From Candidatus Phocaeicola faecipullorum (GTDB lineage Bacteria > Bacteroidota > Bacteroidia > Bacteroidales > Bacteroidaceae), in NCBI GenBank assembly GCA_018884025.1, contig JAHLFB010000022.1, forward strand, positions 1 to 50,832: a stretch of DNA of 50,832 nucleotides, read 5' to 3'. The notes under the pieces were generated by a model. It was not told the DNA's origin. It did no database searches and saw only the letters and a list, made by a program, of their open reading frames with translations. The first letter of the stretch is position 1; each line of letters starts with the position of its first letter. Below, piece by piece: positions 16,973 to 26,204 of the stretch. Made by a program: the position numbers and the translations under genes.

Positions 16973-18463
16973 ATGAAATACATATCAACATATCTATTAG
17001 CCATCGTATCAATGACTATGTTTTCATGTTCAGGCGATTGGCTGGATCTCAAGCCATCAACATCCGTCACTACAGACGAAGCGATGAAAACTCTCACAGA
17101 TGCACAAAGTGCATTAAACGGCGTATATAGATTAGCTTCTGCTCACAGTTACTATGGGGACAATCTTTTGTATTTTGGAGACTGTCGCGCAGAAGATGTA
17201 CAGGCAAGAATAAGTAAAGGCGACGGAAAGCGTGTTTCACCTTATTATGAGTATAATGTAAAAGCTGATGACAGTTTTAATACCTCTCTTCCATGGAACC
17301 AAATATACAAGGTAATACGCCAGACAAACAACATCATCCACTATATAGACGGTATAGAAACGACTGATGAAGTCTCAGCTTTGAGAATAAAATCTGAGGC
17401 CTTAGCTATGAGAGGTTTAGCTTTATATGATTTGGTCAGGGTTTTTGCAATGCCATATATGTATGATAATGGCGCATCACTCGGTGTACCTATAGAAATA
17501 GAAATATCCGATGCAAGCCATAAGCCGGAAAGGAACACTGTAGCAGAATGTTATAATCAGGTTATTGAAGATATGACTAATGCCCTTGGAGGTTTAAGTA
17601 AGGAAAAAACAGATGGTTATCTCAACTATTGGGCAGTCAAAGGACTCTTGTCAAGGGTTTATCTGAATATGGGTGAGGACCAGAAAGCTTATGATGCAGC
17701 TGTAGATGTTATTGAAAATAGCAAATCTATATATAAACTATATACCACTGAAGAATATCCAGAAGTATGGGGAAAAGATTTCCAGAGTGAATCTTTGTTT
17801 GAATTCTATTTCTCGCTTACTGAACCGTCTGGCGGATCTGGAGGTGAAGGTGTTCCAATGGTATATGAAAACGAAGAAAGTATTGACTGGAATAATCTTA
17901 TTCTCACCAAAGCATATTTGGATTTGTTGAACGAAGACCCTGACGACGTCCGTCATTGTTGGCTTGAAGCGTCACTGATAGAGAACAATGAGGGTTTGCC
18001 TGAAAAAGCACGTTCCGAAAAAGTTTATCTTAACAAATATCCAGGGAAAAACGGTGACCCGCACGATAATGATTTATGTATAATACGTTTGTCTGAGATA
18101 TATCTCAATGCTGCTGAAGCCGGTTTTAAACTTGGAACAGATCTTAATACAGCCCGTGGTTATCTAAATGCAATTGTTTCACGTGCAAATCCGAATAAAT
18201 CAGTAAGCGCTAATGAATTTACTTTGGAACGAATACTTAAAGAGCGTCGCAAGGAGCTTGTAGGAGAAGGATTGGCATTGTATGACTACACTCGTAACAA
18301 ATTACAAATCAGACGTGACGAACCGGGTAACTGGCACTTAAACACACTTGCTCCTGAAAACTCAAATGCTGTAGTAATTGAATATAATGATTTACGCCAT
18401 GCTGTACCTATTCCACAAACAGAAATAGACGCAAATCCGAATATAGACCAAAATCCGAGGTAA
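16973..18463 (+). CDS. SusD/RagB family nutrient-binding lipoprotein
   Basis: A 496-residue SusD homologue that caps the SusC barrel and binds the nutrient outside the cell. Lipobox MFSC (Cys19) followed by SGDWLDLKP. The N-terminal TPR-like SusD core is visible (LTDAQSALNGVYRLA and ALAMRGLALYDLVRVFAMPY). The C-terminal RagB domain ends with RRKELVGEGLALYDYTR and VPIPQTEIDANPNIDQNP, the family ending. Same operon as the SusC gene. A terminator follows within 15 bp. Confidence 0.95.
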   Translation: MKYISTYLLAIVSMTMFSCSGDWLDLKPSTSVTTDEAMKTLTDAQSALNGVYRLASAHSYYGDNLLYFGDCRAEDVQARISKGDGKRVSPYYEYNVKADDSFNTSLPWNQIYKVIRQTNNIIHYIDGIETTDEVSALRIKSEALAMRGLALYDLVRVFAMPYMYDNGASLGVPIEIEISDASHKPERNTVAECYNQVIEDMTNALGGLSKEKTDGYLNYWAVKGLLSRVYLNMGEDQKAYDAAVDVIENSKSIYKLYTTEEYPEVWGKDFQSESLFEFYFSLTEPSGGSGGEGVPMVYENEESIDWNNLILTKAYLDLLNEDPDDVRHCWLEASLIENNEGLPEKARSEKVYLNKYPGKNGDPHDNDLCIIRLSEIYLNAAEAGFKLGTDLNTARGYLNAIVSRANPNKSVSANEFTLERILKERRKELVGEGLALYDYTRNKLQIRRDEPGNWHLNTLAPENSNAVVIEYNDLRHAVPIPQTEIDANPNIDQNPR

Positions 18464-18475
18464 AACAACAAAATT

Positions 18476-18515
18476 AGCCTTGTTTTCTAATTCTGTATAT
18501 TAGAAAAGCAAGGCT
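18476..18515. terminator. bidirectional terminator between susD and the LytTR regulator
   Basis: AGCCTTG plus TTTTCTAAT pairs with ATTAGAAAA plus CAAGGCT with one bulged G: a 16-bp stem between two convergent genes. Confidence 0.8.
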
Positions 18516-18519
18516 TTCT

Positions 18520-19215
18520 TTATTTACTTAAAATCTCAAGAACTTTTGATGCATATTGAGCACCTATAGGCAATTCTACACCTGTTTCCTTTATTTCAAC
18601 CTTAGAACGCGAGAAAGATATCACGGAAGCAACAGAAATCACATACGACCTGTGGATACGAAGAAAATCTCTTTCTGGAAGCATATCTGTTATTGTCTTA
18701 AGATTAGTACGAGTAAGAACATGACTGCCGGACTTACGAAATATTTTTACATAATTTCCCAACGCCTCTATATATAAGATATCAGACAACGGTACATTGA
18801 CATTATTATATTCCTGTTTTACAACCAAAAATTCAGGCACAGTATCCCGTTTTGAATCTATACGTCTAAATGCCTTTTCTACAGCTACCTCAAAACGTTC
18901 ATATGAAAAAGGTTTATGTAAAAAATCAACCGCATCCAGATTAAATCCTTCAAGTGCGTATTGCGCATAGGCCGTAGTAAAGATAAAGCAACATTCTTCA
19001 GGCAAATTACCGGCAATTTCCAGACCGTTTATACTATTCATCTGTATATCAAGAAATACGAGTTCCGGTTTAGTTCGTATTATTTCCTCAAGGCCTATTT
19101 TCGGTTCGCTGAATGTCTTAAGCTCCATTCCTCCTTTTCTACGACAAAACTGTTCTATTATCAACAATGCCATAGGCTCATCGTCTATAGCCACACATTT
19201 TAACGTTCTGCTCAT
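18520..19215 (-). CDS. LytTR-type response regulator
   Basis: A 231-residue DNA-binding response regulator. Receiver domain 1-120 has the acidic pair Asp11/Asp12, phosphoacceptor Asp56 in VFLDIQM, and Lys101 in LHKPF. The LytTR DNA-binding domain (about 128-231) contains LSDILYIEALGNYVKIF and RDFLRIHRSYVIS. It lies 25 bp after the sensor kinase gene, so the two form one operon. A sequence fitting the LytTR-regulator consensus lies upstream of the kinase gene and in front of the divergent efflux operon. Confidence 0.93.
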   Translation of the reverse strand: MSRTLKCVAIDDEPMALLIIEQFCRRKGGMELKTFSEPKIGLEEIIRTKPELVFLDIQMNSINGLEIAGNLPEECCFIFTTAYAQYALEGFNLDAVDFLHKPFSYERFEVAVEKAFRRIDSKRDTVPEFLVVKQEYNNVNVPLSDILYIEALGNYVKIFRKSGSHVLTRTNLKTITDMLPERDFLRIHRSYVISVASVISFSRSKVEIKETGVELPIGAQYASKVLEILSK

Positions 19216-19240
19216 GCCTATATTGATTAAGTATTATCTT

Positions 19241-20251
19241 TCATTCTCTTATTCTTATATCAAGTCTCACACGATATATACCGTCATTTTCTCCAGCAGC
19301 CAGCTCATATCTGCCTGGATATAACAGTTCTAGACGCTTACGGCAGTTGGTAATCCCTATTCCAGGCTTTTTATCATCATTCCTACGCATTACTTCATTC
19401 TCTGTTTCCAAAAGCAAAGTATCCTCAGTTATATTTATATTAATTTTTATAGTACAATCTGTATCTGAAGATGTACCATATTTGAACACATTTTCTACAA
19501 ATGTAATAAGAATCATTGGTGGAATAAGAATTTTTGGCGAAGATGCACGTGCCGAGAACAACACTTTTGTATGATGATTCAAACGTAATTTCTGCAAATC
19601 AACATATTGCTGTATGTAATCCAGTTCGCTTTCTGCCGGAATAAAATCTGACTCCCCCTGAGAATACATATACCTCAATATGCCTGAAAATTTCACAAAA
19701 GCCGATTCCGTTTTTTCAGAACCAGACAATACAAGAGCATATAAAGTATTGAGCGTATTGAAAAGAAAATGAGGATTTATCTGTGCCTTATACAAAGAAA
19801 GTTCAGCTTTATTTTTCTCAGCCTCAACTTCCTGACGCGAAAGGATCTGTTTGAACAATTCAAATGTCAATTCAATAGCCAAGGAGAAACCTGTCACTAT
19901 AAGAAAGAAAAACCAGATGGTCTGCCTTCTTATATTCATCTTAGCGACCATTTGCCGTACATCATCATTTATATGTTCCGCAGGCATAGGGAAGTGAGTC
20001 AAGAGTTCTGTTACAGATATAAGAACAAGCAGCAATATGAATATTCTCAGATATTTCTTCTGCATGAACAGTTTGGGAAGACAGACCTGCCGATAAACAA
20101 AATAAAGGACATATACATATGCTATCAGCGTTATAAGAAATGCCGTATTATTCGTCATCCACCTGTCAACAGGCAGAAGCATTATTGCCAATGGAATTAT
20201 CACCAGACAAAACAGCAAATCAATATATAATGTAATATGGTTTCTCTTCAT
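19241..20251 (-). CDS. LytS/YehU-like sensor histidine kinase
   Basis: A 336-residue membrane kinase with about four transmembrane segments (7-27, 34-54, 68-85, 112-132), a coiled-coil linker (135-158) and a His_kinase domain. AQINPHFLFNTLN carries phosphoacceptor His161. FVENVFKYG is the N-box and KPGIGITNCRKRL the G-box. There is no large extracellular domain, so the signal is probably sensed in or near the membrane. Paired with the LytTR regulator downstream. Confidence 0.92.
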   Translation of the reverse strand: MKRNHITLYIDLLFCLVIIPLAIMLLPVDRWMTNNTAFLITLIAYVYVLYFVYRQVCLPKLFMQKKYLRIFILLLVLISVTELLTHFPMPAEHINDDVRQMVAKMNIRRQTIWFFFLIVTGFSLAIELTFELFKQILSRQEVEAEKNKAELSLYKAQINPHFLFNTLNTLYALVLSGSEKTESAFVKFSGILRYMYSQGESDFIPAESELDYIQQYVDLQKLRLNHHTKVLFSARASSPKILIPPMILITFVENVFKYGTSSDTDCTIKININITEDTLLLETENEVMRRNDDKKPGIGITNCRKRLELLYPGRYELAAGENDGIYRVRLDIRIRE

Positions 20252-20272
20252 TACGATAATTTTTTATGCTTA

Positions 20273-20280
20273 CAAAGATA
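20273..20280 (-). promoter_or_regulatory. -7 box of the two-component operon (TATCTTTG)
   Basis: TATCTTTG on the minus strand fits TAnnTTTG. No TTTG stands at -33. The LytTR operator starts 23 bp upstream, where it could replace or block the -33 contact. Confidence 0.55.
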
Positions 20281-20303
20281 CTATAAATATATATTGTTAT
20301 TAT

Positions 20304-20333
20304 AACGTTCGTCACCACATATTTATTGTTCGT
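20304..20333. promoter_or_regulatory. LytTR-type operator: two direct repeats 21 bp apart
   Basis: GTTCGTCACCACA occurs twice, at 20307-20319 and 20328-20340. The 9-mers AACGTTCGT (20304-20312) and ATTGTTCGT (20325-20333) are separated by exactly 12 bp. The known LytTR/AgrA site is two direct repeats of (T/A)(A/C)(C/A)GTTN(A/G)(T/G) with a 12-13 bp gap. The first copy fits at every position and the second at all but two. The site lies between the LytS/LytTR operon and the divergent efflux operon, 33 bp upstream of the efflux -7 box. Confidence 0.75.
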
Positions 20334-20366
20334 CACCACACATTCCATATTATGCTTCATTCTGTG

Positions 20367-20374
20367 TAAGTTTG
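20367..20374 (+). promoter_or_regulatory. -7 box of the RND efflux operon (TAAGTTTG)
   Basis: TAAGTTTG matches TAnnTTTG. The -33 region (TTCC) is poor, as expected for an activator-dependent promoter. The start would be near 20381, leaving a 60-nt leader to the adaptor gene. Confidence 0.6.
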
Positions 20375-20440
20375 TTTTTGATATAAAAAAGAGCAAATAA
20401 ATAACACATTACAATAAATCATTATAAGCAATAGACAAAT

Positions 20441-21547
20441 ATGAAAAATAGCATTTATCTCATGTTGTTCTTTTTGCCTTTATTAAATTCATGCGGGAAT
20501 AAAAAACAGGAAATGCCGGGCGAAAAGTACAAGACACTTACAGTAACTACAACAAACCAGACACTACAGTCTAATTATCCGGCAACTCTAAGCGGAAGAC
20601 AATCAGTAGAAATACGCCCTCAGGTAAGCGGTACTATTACTAAAATATGTATCAACGAAGGTGATGCCGTACGATGTGGACAAGTATTGTTTATAATTGA
20701 CCAGATACCATACCGTGCAGCTCTTGAAACAGCTCTTGCAAACGTTAAAAGTGCAGAAGCAAAATTGCAGACCGCACGTTTGACAGCAAACAGCAAAGAA
20801 GAACTATTCCGCAAAAATGTAGTTTCAGATTTTGAACGACAAACAGCAATAAACCAGTTACTAGAGGCTGAAGCAGCTTTAGCACAGGCAAAAGCAGAAG
20901 AAACAAATGCACGTAACAATCTTTCATACACAGAGGTTAAAAGTCCGGTAGATGGAGTGGCAAGCATGATTCCATACCGAGTAGGAGCATTGGTTAGCAG
21001 CAGCATATCAGAGCCACTGGTAACCGTTTCTGATGATAAAGAGATTTATGCATATTTTTCAATGGCAGAAAACCAGATGCTGGATATGATACAGCAATAT
21101 GGTTCGCTTGAAGAAGCATGCCAGAAACTGCCACCAGTAAGCCTAATGATGAGCAATGGAAAGCAATATGAAGAACAAGGCCGCATTGACGCTATTAGCG
21201 GAACTGTTGACCAGGGCACTGGCAGTGTAACACTTAGGGCGACCTTTCCAAACAGCAAACATTTATTGCGTAATGGAGGTAGTGGTATAATTTCTGTTCC
21301 TACAGAGCACAAAAACTGTATAATAATTCCCCAAAGCGCGACATACGAACTTCAAAACAAAGTTTTCACATGGAAAGTCGTAGATGGGAAAACGCAATCA
21401 ACCCAAATCAATATATATAAATACAACGACGGAAAATCATACATAGTTCTTTCTGGGCTAAATACGGGCGATATAATCATTGCAGAAGGAGCAGGACTTA
21501 TGCGTGAAGGAACAGCTGTCAACACAGAAAATACGACACAACAATAA
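20441..21547 (+). CDS. RND efflux periplasmic adaptor (membrane fusion protein)
   Basis: A 368-residue AcrA/MexA-like lipoprotein. The lipobox ends LLNSC (Cys18). The lipoyl half-motif RPQVSGTITKICINEGDAV (about 63-81), a coiled-coil hairpin (about 100-165), the second lipoyl half (NNLSYTEVKSPVDG) and a beta-barrel domain follow in family order. It bridges the inner-membrane pump to an outer-membrane channel. The pump gene starts 11 bp after its stop. The operon appears controlled by the LytTR system across the intergenic region. Confidence 0.93.
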   Translation: MKNSIYLMLFFLPLLNSCGNKKQEMPGEKYKTLTVTTTNQTLQSNYPATLSGRQSVEIRPQVSGTITKICINEGDAVRCGQVLFIIDQIPYRAALETALANVKSAEAKLQTARLTANSKEELFRKNVVSDFERQTAINQLLEAEAALAQAKAEETNARNNLSYTEVKSPVDGVASMIPYRVGALVSSSISEPLVTVSDDKEIYAYFSMAENQMLDMIQQYGSLEEACQKLPPVSLMMSNGKQYEEQGRIDAISGTVDQGTGSVTLRATFPNSKHLLRNGGSGIISVPTEHKNCIIIPQSATYELQNKVFTWKVVDGKTQSTQINIYKYNDGKSYIVLSGLNTGDIIIAEGAGLMREGTAVNTENTTQQ

Positions 21548-21558
21548 TACACTGGCAT

Positions 21559-24500
21559 ATGAAGATAAAAACATTTATAGACCGTCCGGTATTAGCCGGA
21601 GTTATTTCTGTCCTTATTCTGATAATGGGATTTATAAGCCTGTCTCAGCTTCCGGTAGAACAATTTCCAGAAATAGCTCCTCCTACAGTAAGTGTGTCAG
21701 CCAGTTATACAGGAGCAAACGCGGAAACTGTACAGAAAAGTGTTGTCGTACCTCTTGAAGAAGCTCTTAACGGTGTAGAAAATATGATGTATATGACATC
21801 TACATCTTCCAATACAGGTTCTGCACGTATAACTGTATATTTCCGTCAGGGTACAGACCCCGATATGGCTACCGTAAACGTACAAAACCGTATAGCAACT
21901 GCGCAGGGACTACTTCCTGCCGAGGTTACCAAAAGTGGTATCACTGTACGTAAAAGGCAAACCAGCAATATCAAGCAGCTCGCAGTATATAGCCCAGACG
22001 ACTCATTCGACCAGGCTTTCCTTACCAATTATATGAAAATAAACATCGAGCCCCGTCTATCACGTATAGCTGGAGTGGGCGAGGTAAATGTATTCGGTTA
22101 CGATTATTCCATGCGAATATGGCTTGATCCAAACAAAATGCAAAAATATTCTCTCGTACCTTCCGACATATCGAATATTCTTGACGAGCAAAATATCGAG
22201 GCAGCCACAGGTACTTTGGGAGCTGAAGCCGACAATACATTCCAATATGTTCTCAAATATCGTGGACGATACGAAAATGAAGTCGATTATGAGAATATGG
22301 TCATCAAGTCCTTGCCAGGGGGAGAAATCTTGCGTTTGAAAGATGTAGCTACCATAGAATTGGGTACAAGGGCATACGATTACATCGGAGAAGTAAACGG
22401 CCATCCAGGATGTAATATAATGATAGCTCAGACATCCGGCTCAAATGCCAATGAGATTATTGAGGAAATAGACCGTACTGTAGAGGAAATATCAAAGACA
22501 TTGCCGAAGGGAATAAAGATTGTCGATTTGATGAGTACAAAAGATTTCCTTGACGCCTCAATAAAAAGCGTTATCAAAACACTTATAGAGGCTATTATCC
22601 TGGTTGTATTGGTTGTATATGTCTTTTTACAAAGCCTTCGTTCTACATTTATTCCTGCCGTATCCATAATAGTATCACTGGTAGGAACATTTGCTTTCAT
22701 GGCTGTAGCAGGATTCAGTCTAAACATGCTTACGTTATTTGCATTGGTTTTGGTTATAGGAACTGTTGTGGACGACGCTATAGTGGTGGTAGAAGCCGTA
22801 CAGGCGAAATTCGATGAAGGATACAAATCGTCATATATTGCAACAATTGATGCCATGGACGGAATAACATCTGCCCTTGTCACAACTACATTCGTTTTCA
22901 TGGCGGTATTTATCCCTGTCAGTTTCATAGGAGGAACTACAGGAACATTCTATACACAGTTCGGATTGACAATGGCTGCAGCTGTTGCCATATCATTGCT
23001 AAACGCATTAACACTAAGTCCCGCACTTTGTGCCATAATAATGACTCCTCACCAGACCGGAGAAAACGGAGAAAAACTAAGTTTTTCATCACGTTTCCAT
23101 ATTGCATTCGATACGGCTTTCCATCGTCTCATAACAAAATACAAAATTGGAGTAGTATTCATGCTTAAACGGAAATGGCTTGCCGGTGTATTCCTGCTAT
23201 TAGCATTCGGAGGGCTTACGTTTCTTATGATGACCACCAAGACCGGACTTGTTCCGAATGAAGACATGGGAACAATATTCATTGATATTCGTACTTCACC
23301 GGGGAACAGTGTTCAGGAGACACGTAAAGTCATGGTACAGGTTGACAGTTGCCTGAGAACCATTCCGCAAATAAAAATATATTCAAACACTACAGGTAAT
23401 TCCATGTTGAGCGGCCAAGGTGCGTGCAACGGTATGTTTACCATAAGACTCAAGGACTGGAGCGAACGTACAGACAAAAAAGATGAGATAAGTGCAGTGA
23501 TGCAGGAAATAAGCCGTAAAACAGCCTTCATATCCAGTGCCGACATCATGCCTTTCACCCGTCCTATGATTCCGGGTTATGGAGTGAACAGTGGATTTGA
23601 AGTGTATATTCAGGACCAGAAAGGCGGTACTACAGAAGATTTATTAAAATATACACGCCAGTTTATTGACGAGCTAAACAAACGCCCAGAAATAGGCCGT
23701 GCCACAACATCTTTCGACACAAAATTTCCACAATATTTAGTTGAAGTGGATGCCGCAAGATGTAAGCGGAACGGAGTATCACCATCAGATGTACTATCCA
23801 CTCTGTCCGGATACGTAGGAGGAAGCTATGCATCAAATATGAACCGTTTTTCCAAACTGTACCGTGTCATGGTACAGGCACCACCTCAGTTCCGCCTTGA
23901 TACAGAATCGCTGAACAGCATCTTCGTTCGAAATGAATCCGGCGAAATGAGCCCAATAAGTCAATACCTCAAACTTACACGAGTTTATGGCTCTGAATTG
24001 CTAACCCGTTTCAACCTATTTTCTGCAATACAGGTAAATGGTGCCGCTGCAACAGGATACAGTTCAGGCCAGGCTATAAAAGCTGTTCAGGAAGTAGCCG
24101 CACAGACATTACCAACAGGATATGGATTTGAATTTGGAGGTATGTCGCGTGAAGAATCAAATACAGGTAATACCACAACACTGGTATTCGTTATCTGTGT
24201 AGTCTTCATATACCTTATTCTTTGCGCATTATACGAAAGTCTATTCGTACCTCTTGCAGTCATACTTTCTGTGCCTTTCGGACTTGCAGGCAGTTTCTTA
24301 TTTGCAAAAATGTTCAGCCTTGAGAATAATATATATCTACAGACAGGTCTTATCATGCTTATAGGTCTGCTATCAAAAACAGCCATATTGCTTACAGAAT
24401 ATGCTTCCGAACGCCGCCGTCAGGGCATGACAATCATGCAAGCGGCTGTTTCCGCAGCACAAGTACGCCTACGCCCAATATTGATGACATCACTCACAAT

Positions 24501-24699
24501 GATATTCGGTATGCTTCCACTTATGTTTGCTACAGGAGTTGGAGCAAATGGAAATATCTCCATAGGTGTAGGAACTGTAGGTGGTATGCTTATTGGAACT
24601 ATTGCATTATTGTTTATAGTTCCTCCACTGTTCATGGTATTCCAGTACCTGCAAGAAAAGTTTATGCCAGAACGTAAATTACCTACGGTAGGCAAATAA
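21559..24699 (+). CDS. RND multidrug efflux transporter (AcrB/HAE1 type)
   Basis: A 1046-residue inner-membrane proton-driven pump. Opening FIDRPVLAGVISVLILIMGF is TM1. The porter domain contains TSSNTGSARITVYF, TM4 contains VVDDAIVVVEAV with the paired Asp of proton relay, and the second half repeats the layout, ending with the TM10-12 block (LLSKTAILLTEYASERRRQG, RPILMTSLTMIFGMLPL). Twelve transmembrane segments fit the length. Substrate unknown. No TolC-like channel gene follows. The operon ends at a terminator, so it must use a channel encoded elsewhere. Confidence 0.95.
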   Translation: MKIKTFIDRPVLAGVISVLILIMGFISLSQLPVEQFPEIAPPTVSVSASYTGANAETVQKSVVVPLEEALNGVENMMYMTSTSSNTGSARITVYFRQGTDPDMATVNVQNRIATAQGLLPAEVTKSGITVRKRQTSNIKQLAVYSPDDSFDQAFLTNYMKINIEPRLSRIAGVGEVNVFGYDYSMRIWLDPNKMQKYSLVPSDISNILDEQNIEAATGTLGAEADNTFQYVLKYRGRYENEVDYENMVIKSLPGGEILRLKDVATIELGTRAYDYIGEVNGHPGCNIMIAQTSGSNANEIIEEIDRTVEEISKTLPKGIKIVDLMSTKDFLDASIKSVIKTLIEAIILVVLVVYVFLQSLRSTFIPAVSIIVSLVGTFAFMAVAGFSLNMLTLFALVLVIGTVVDDAIVVVEAVQAKFDEGYKSSYIATIDAMDGITSALVTTTFVFMAVFIPVSFIGGTTGTFYTQFGLTMAAAVAISLLNALTLSPALCAIIMTPHQTGENGEKLSFSSRFHIAFDTAFHRLITKYKIGVVFMLKRKWLAGVFLLLAFGGLTFLMMTTKTGLVPNEDMGTIFIDIRTSPGNSVQETRKVMVQVDSCLRTIPQIKIYSNTTGNSMLSGQGACNGMFTIRLKDWSERTDKKDEISAVMQEISRKTAFISSADIMPFTRPMIPGYGVNSGFEVYIQDQKGGTTEDLLKYTRQFIDELNKRPEIGRATTSFDTKFPQYLVEVDAARCKRNGVSPSDVLSTLSGYVGGSYASNMNRFSKLYRVMVQAPPQFRLDTESLNSIFVRNESGEMSPISQYLKLTRVYGSELLTRFNLFSAIQVNGAAATGYSSGQAIKAVQEVAAQTLPTGYGFEFGGMSREESNTGNTTTLVFVICVVFIYLILCALYESLFVPLAVILSVPFGLAGSFLFAKMFSLENNIYLQTGLIMLIGLLSKTAILLTEYASERRRQGMTIMQAAVSAAQVRLRPILMTSLTMIFGMLPLMFATGVGANGNISIGVGTVGGMLIGTIALLFIVPPLFMVFQYLQEKFMPERKLPTVGK

Positions 24700-24728
24700 A
24701 GCATTTACCGCATAAACATCATACAATT

Positions 24729-24756
24729 AAAAAGCCGGTTTTTACACCGGCTTTTT
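24729..24756. terminator. bidirectional terminator after the efflux operon
   Basis: AAAAAGCCGGT pairs with ACCGGCTTTTT (11 bp) with flanking A- and T-runs. It serves both the efflux operon and the convergent guanylyltransferase gene. Confidence 0.85.
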
Positions 24757-24776
24757 ATTGTATATAAAGGATATTA

Positions 24777-25820
24777 TCATACATAATCCTCTCCAAACTT
24801 CATCTCCACATCATTCACAAATCTACGTATTGCATGCTGGTCATCCTTCTTACAAATCAGTAATACATTATCGTGTTCAGCTACCAAATAACCTTCAAGC
24901 CCTTCCGCCACTACCAGTTTACCTTTCGGCATAAGAATTACATTATCGTTACAGTCATACAACAATGAATTACTGTTCATTATAACATTTTTGTTCACAT
25001 CTTTGGGCGATACATCATATAATGCTTGCCATGTTCCGACATCAGCCCATCCGAAATCACACATCTGAACGTAAACGTTGTCAGCTTTCTCCATTATACT
25101 ATAATCGATGGATATATTAGGGCAAGCAGTAAAATCCGGAGCATCACATTCCAACCTCGGACATACCTCAGTCATATTCTCATGGAAAGCCTTCATTATA
25201 GTTGTAACATGCCATATGAATATACCTGAGTTCCAGTAAAACTCATTTCCCTCCACAAACACTTTCGCAAATTCCAATGCAGGCTTTTCAATAAATGTCT
25301 TTATTTTACAGAAATCACCTTCCCTCTCCTCTTCTTCTATCTGAATATATCCATAACCTGTTTCAGGTCTTGTAGGCTTAATTCCAACATTTATCAGTTT
25401 ACCAGACTTTGAAGCGAAATCCAGGCCCTTAAGAATTGCCTCTCTGAAAGCGTCTATGTTCAAGACCAACTGGTCTGACGGCATTACAACAATTGTAGCA
25501 TCCGGATTAATTTTCTGTATCAGATATGACGCATAGGCCAGCGAAGGAGCGGTATTTCTTCTTTCCTCTTCTATAATGATTTGCTTTTCATCAATCTCAG
25601 GAAGAATACTTTTTACAATATCTTTATAATCTATATAAGTGGTAATATAGATGTTTTGAGGTGATATAAGTCCCTTGCATCTGTCGAATGTTATTCTTAA
25701 AAGGGTATCACCAGTTCCAAAGAAATCAAGAAACTGCTTTGGTAATTTTTTCCTACTGTATGGCCAGAAGCGTCTTCCCATTCCACCAGCCATAATTATG
25801 CAATAGTAGTTATTGTTCAT
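24777..25820 (-). CDS. mannose-1-phosphate guanylyltransferase
   Basis: A 347-residue nucleotidyltransferase making GDP-mannose from mannose-1-phosphate and GTP, a precursor for GDP-fucose and mannosylated glycans. The signature IIMAGGMGRRFWPYSRKKLP opens the protein. EERRNTAPSLAYA, VVMPSDQLV and the EKP motif (FIEKPALE) follow, then FYWNSGIF. It lacks the C-terminal isomerase domain of bifunctional ManC, so it is the single-function form. It stands alone between a terminator and tRNA-Leu. I see no clear promoter in 25821-25930. Confidence 0.9.
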   Translation of the reverse strand: MNNNYYCIIMAGGMGRRFWPYSRKKLPKQFLDFFGTGDTLLRITFDRCKGLISPQNIYITTYIDYKDIVKSILPEIDEKQIIIEEERRNTAPSLAYASYLIQKINPDATIVVMPSDQLVLNIDAFREAILKGLDFASKSGKLINVGIKPTRPETGYGYIQIEEEEREGDFCKIKTFIEKPALEFAKVFVEGNEFYWNSGIFIWHVTTIMKAFHENMTEVCPRLECDAPDFTACPNISIDYSIMEKADNVYVQMCDFGWADVGTWQALYDVSPKDVNKNVIMNSNSLLYDCNDNVILMPKGKLVVAEGLEGYLVAEHDNVLLICKKDDQHAIRRFVNDVEMKFGEDYV

Positions 25821-25939
25821 GGTAATAAAGTTTGTGTTATTGATTATGCTAATATACTATTTTTTTTATAAACCTCGACTTTAATAGTTTCTAAATAGTG
25901 TTAGACATAAAAAATATTACATTTTTCTTGACAAATGTA

Positions 25940-25969
25940 TTGCAGATATAAAAAATATGTTTACCTTTG
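25940..25969 (+). promoter_or_regulatory. tRNA-Leu promoter
   Basis: TTG at 25940-25942, a 19-bp spacer and TACCTTTG at 25962-25969 fit the Bacteroidetes consensus. The transcript should start about 13 nt before the tRNA. Confidence 0.7.
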
Positions 25970-25988
25970 CAACGCAATTGAGAAATAA

Positions 25989-26072
25989 GCCCAGATGGCG
26001 GAATCGGTAGACGCGCTGGTCTCAAACACCAGTGGAGTAACATCCATCCCGGTTCGACCCCGGGTCTGGGTA
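25989..26072 (+). tRNA. tRNA-Leu (anticodon CAA)
   Basis: An 84-nt class II tRNA. Acceptor arm GCCCAGA pairs with TCTGGGT (26065-26071) and A26072 is the discriminator. The anticodon stem CTGGT/ACCAG holds the loop CTCAAAC with anticodon CAA at 26023-26025, reading UUG. A long variable arm, as in leucine tRNAs, precedes the T arm (GGTTCGACCCC). The CCA end is not encoded. Confidence 0.93.
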
Positions 26073-26090
26073 CGAAATAATAGAGTTAAG

Positions 26091-26117
26091 CCCTTGTAAG
26101 TCAGTAGCTTACGAGGG
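26091..26117 (+). terminator. terminator after tRNA-Leu
   Basis: CCCTTGTAAG pairs with CTTACGAGGG (one G-U) around a 7-nt loop, followed by TTTCCTTTTT. Confidence 0.8.
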
Positions 26118-26157
26118 TTTCCTTTTTATCTACTGTAACATAGCTGAAACATTTTCG

Positions 26158-26172
26158 ATTTTTCGTTTCAAG
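26158..26172. repeat. 15-bp direct repeat, left copy
   Basis: ATTTTTCGTTTCAAG, identical to 29552-29566. It lies 85 bp downstream of tRNA-Leu at the edge of the redox/pseudogene block. It may be an attachment-site or insertion duplication. Confidence 0.45.
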
Positions 26173-26204
26173 AGCTTAGAAATATAATAAAAACATATAA
26201 AGAA

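Noticed and set aside
20620-21006. 128-codon minus-strand frame inside the efflux adaptor gene
   Set aside because: Antisense shadow with composition dictated by the coding strand.
26064-26172. 15-bp repeat as a classical tRNA-end attachment site
   Set aside because: The repeat lies 85 bp past the tRNA and shares no bases with its 3' end, and no integrase is present, so only a generic flanking repeat is claimed.
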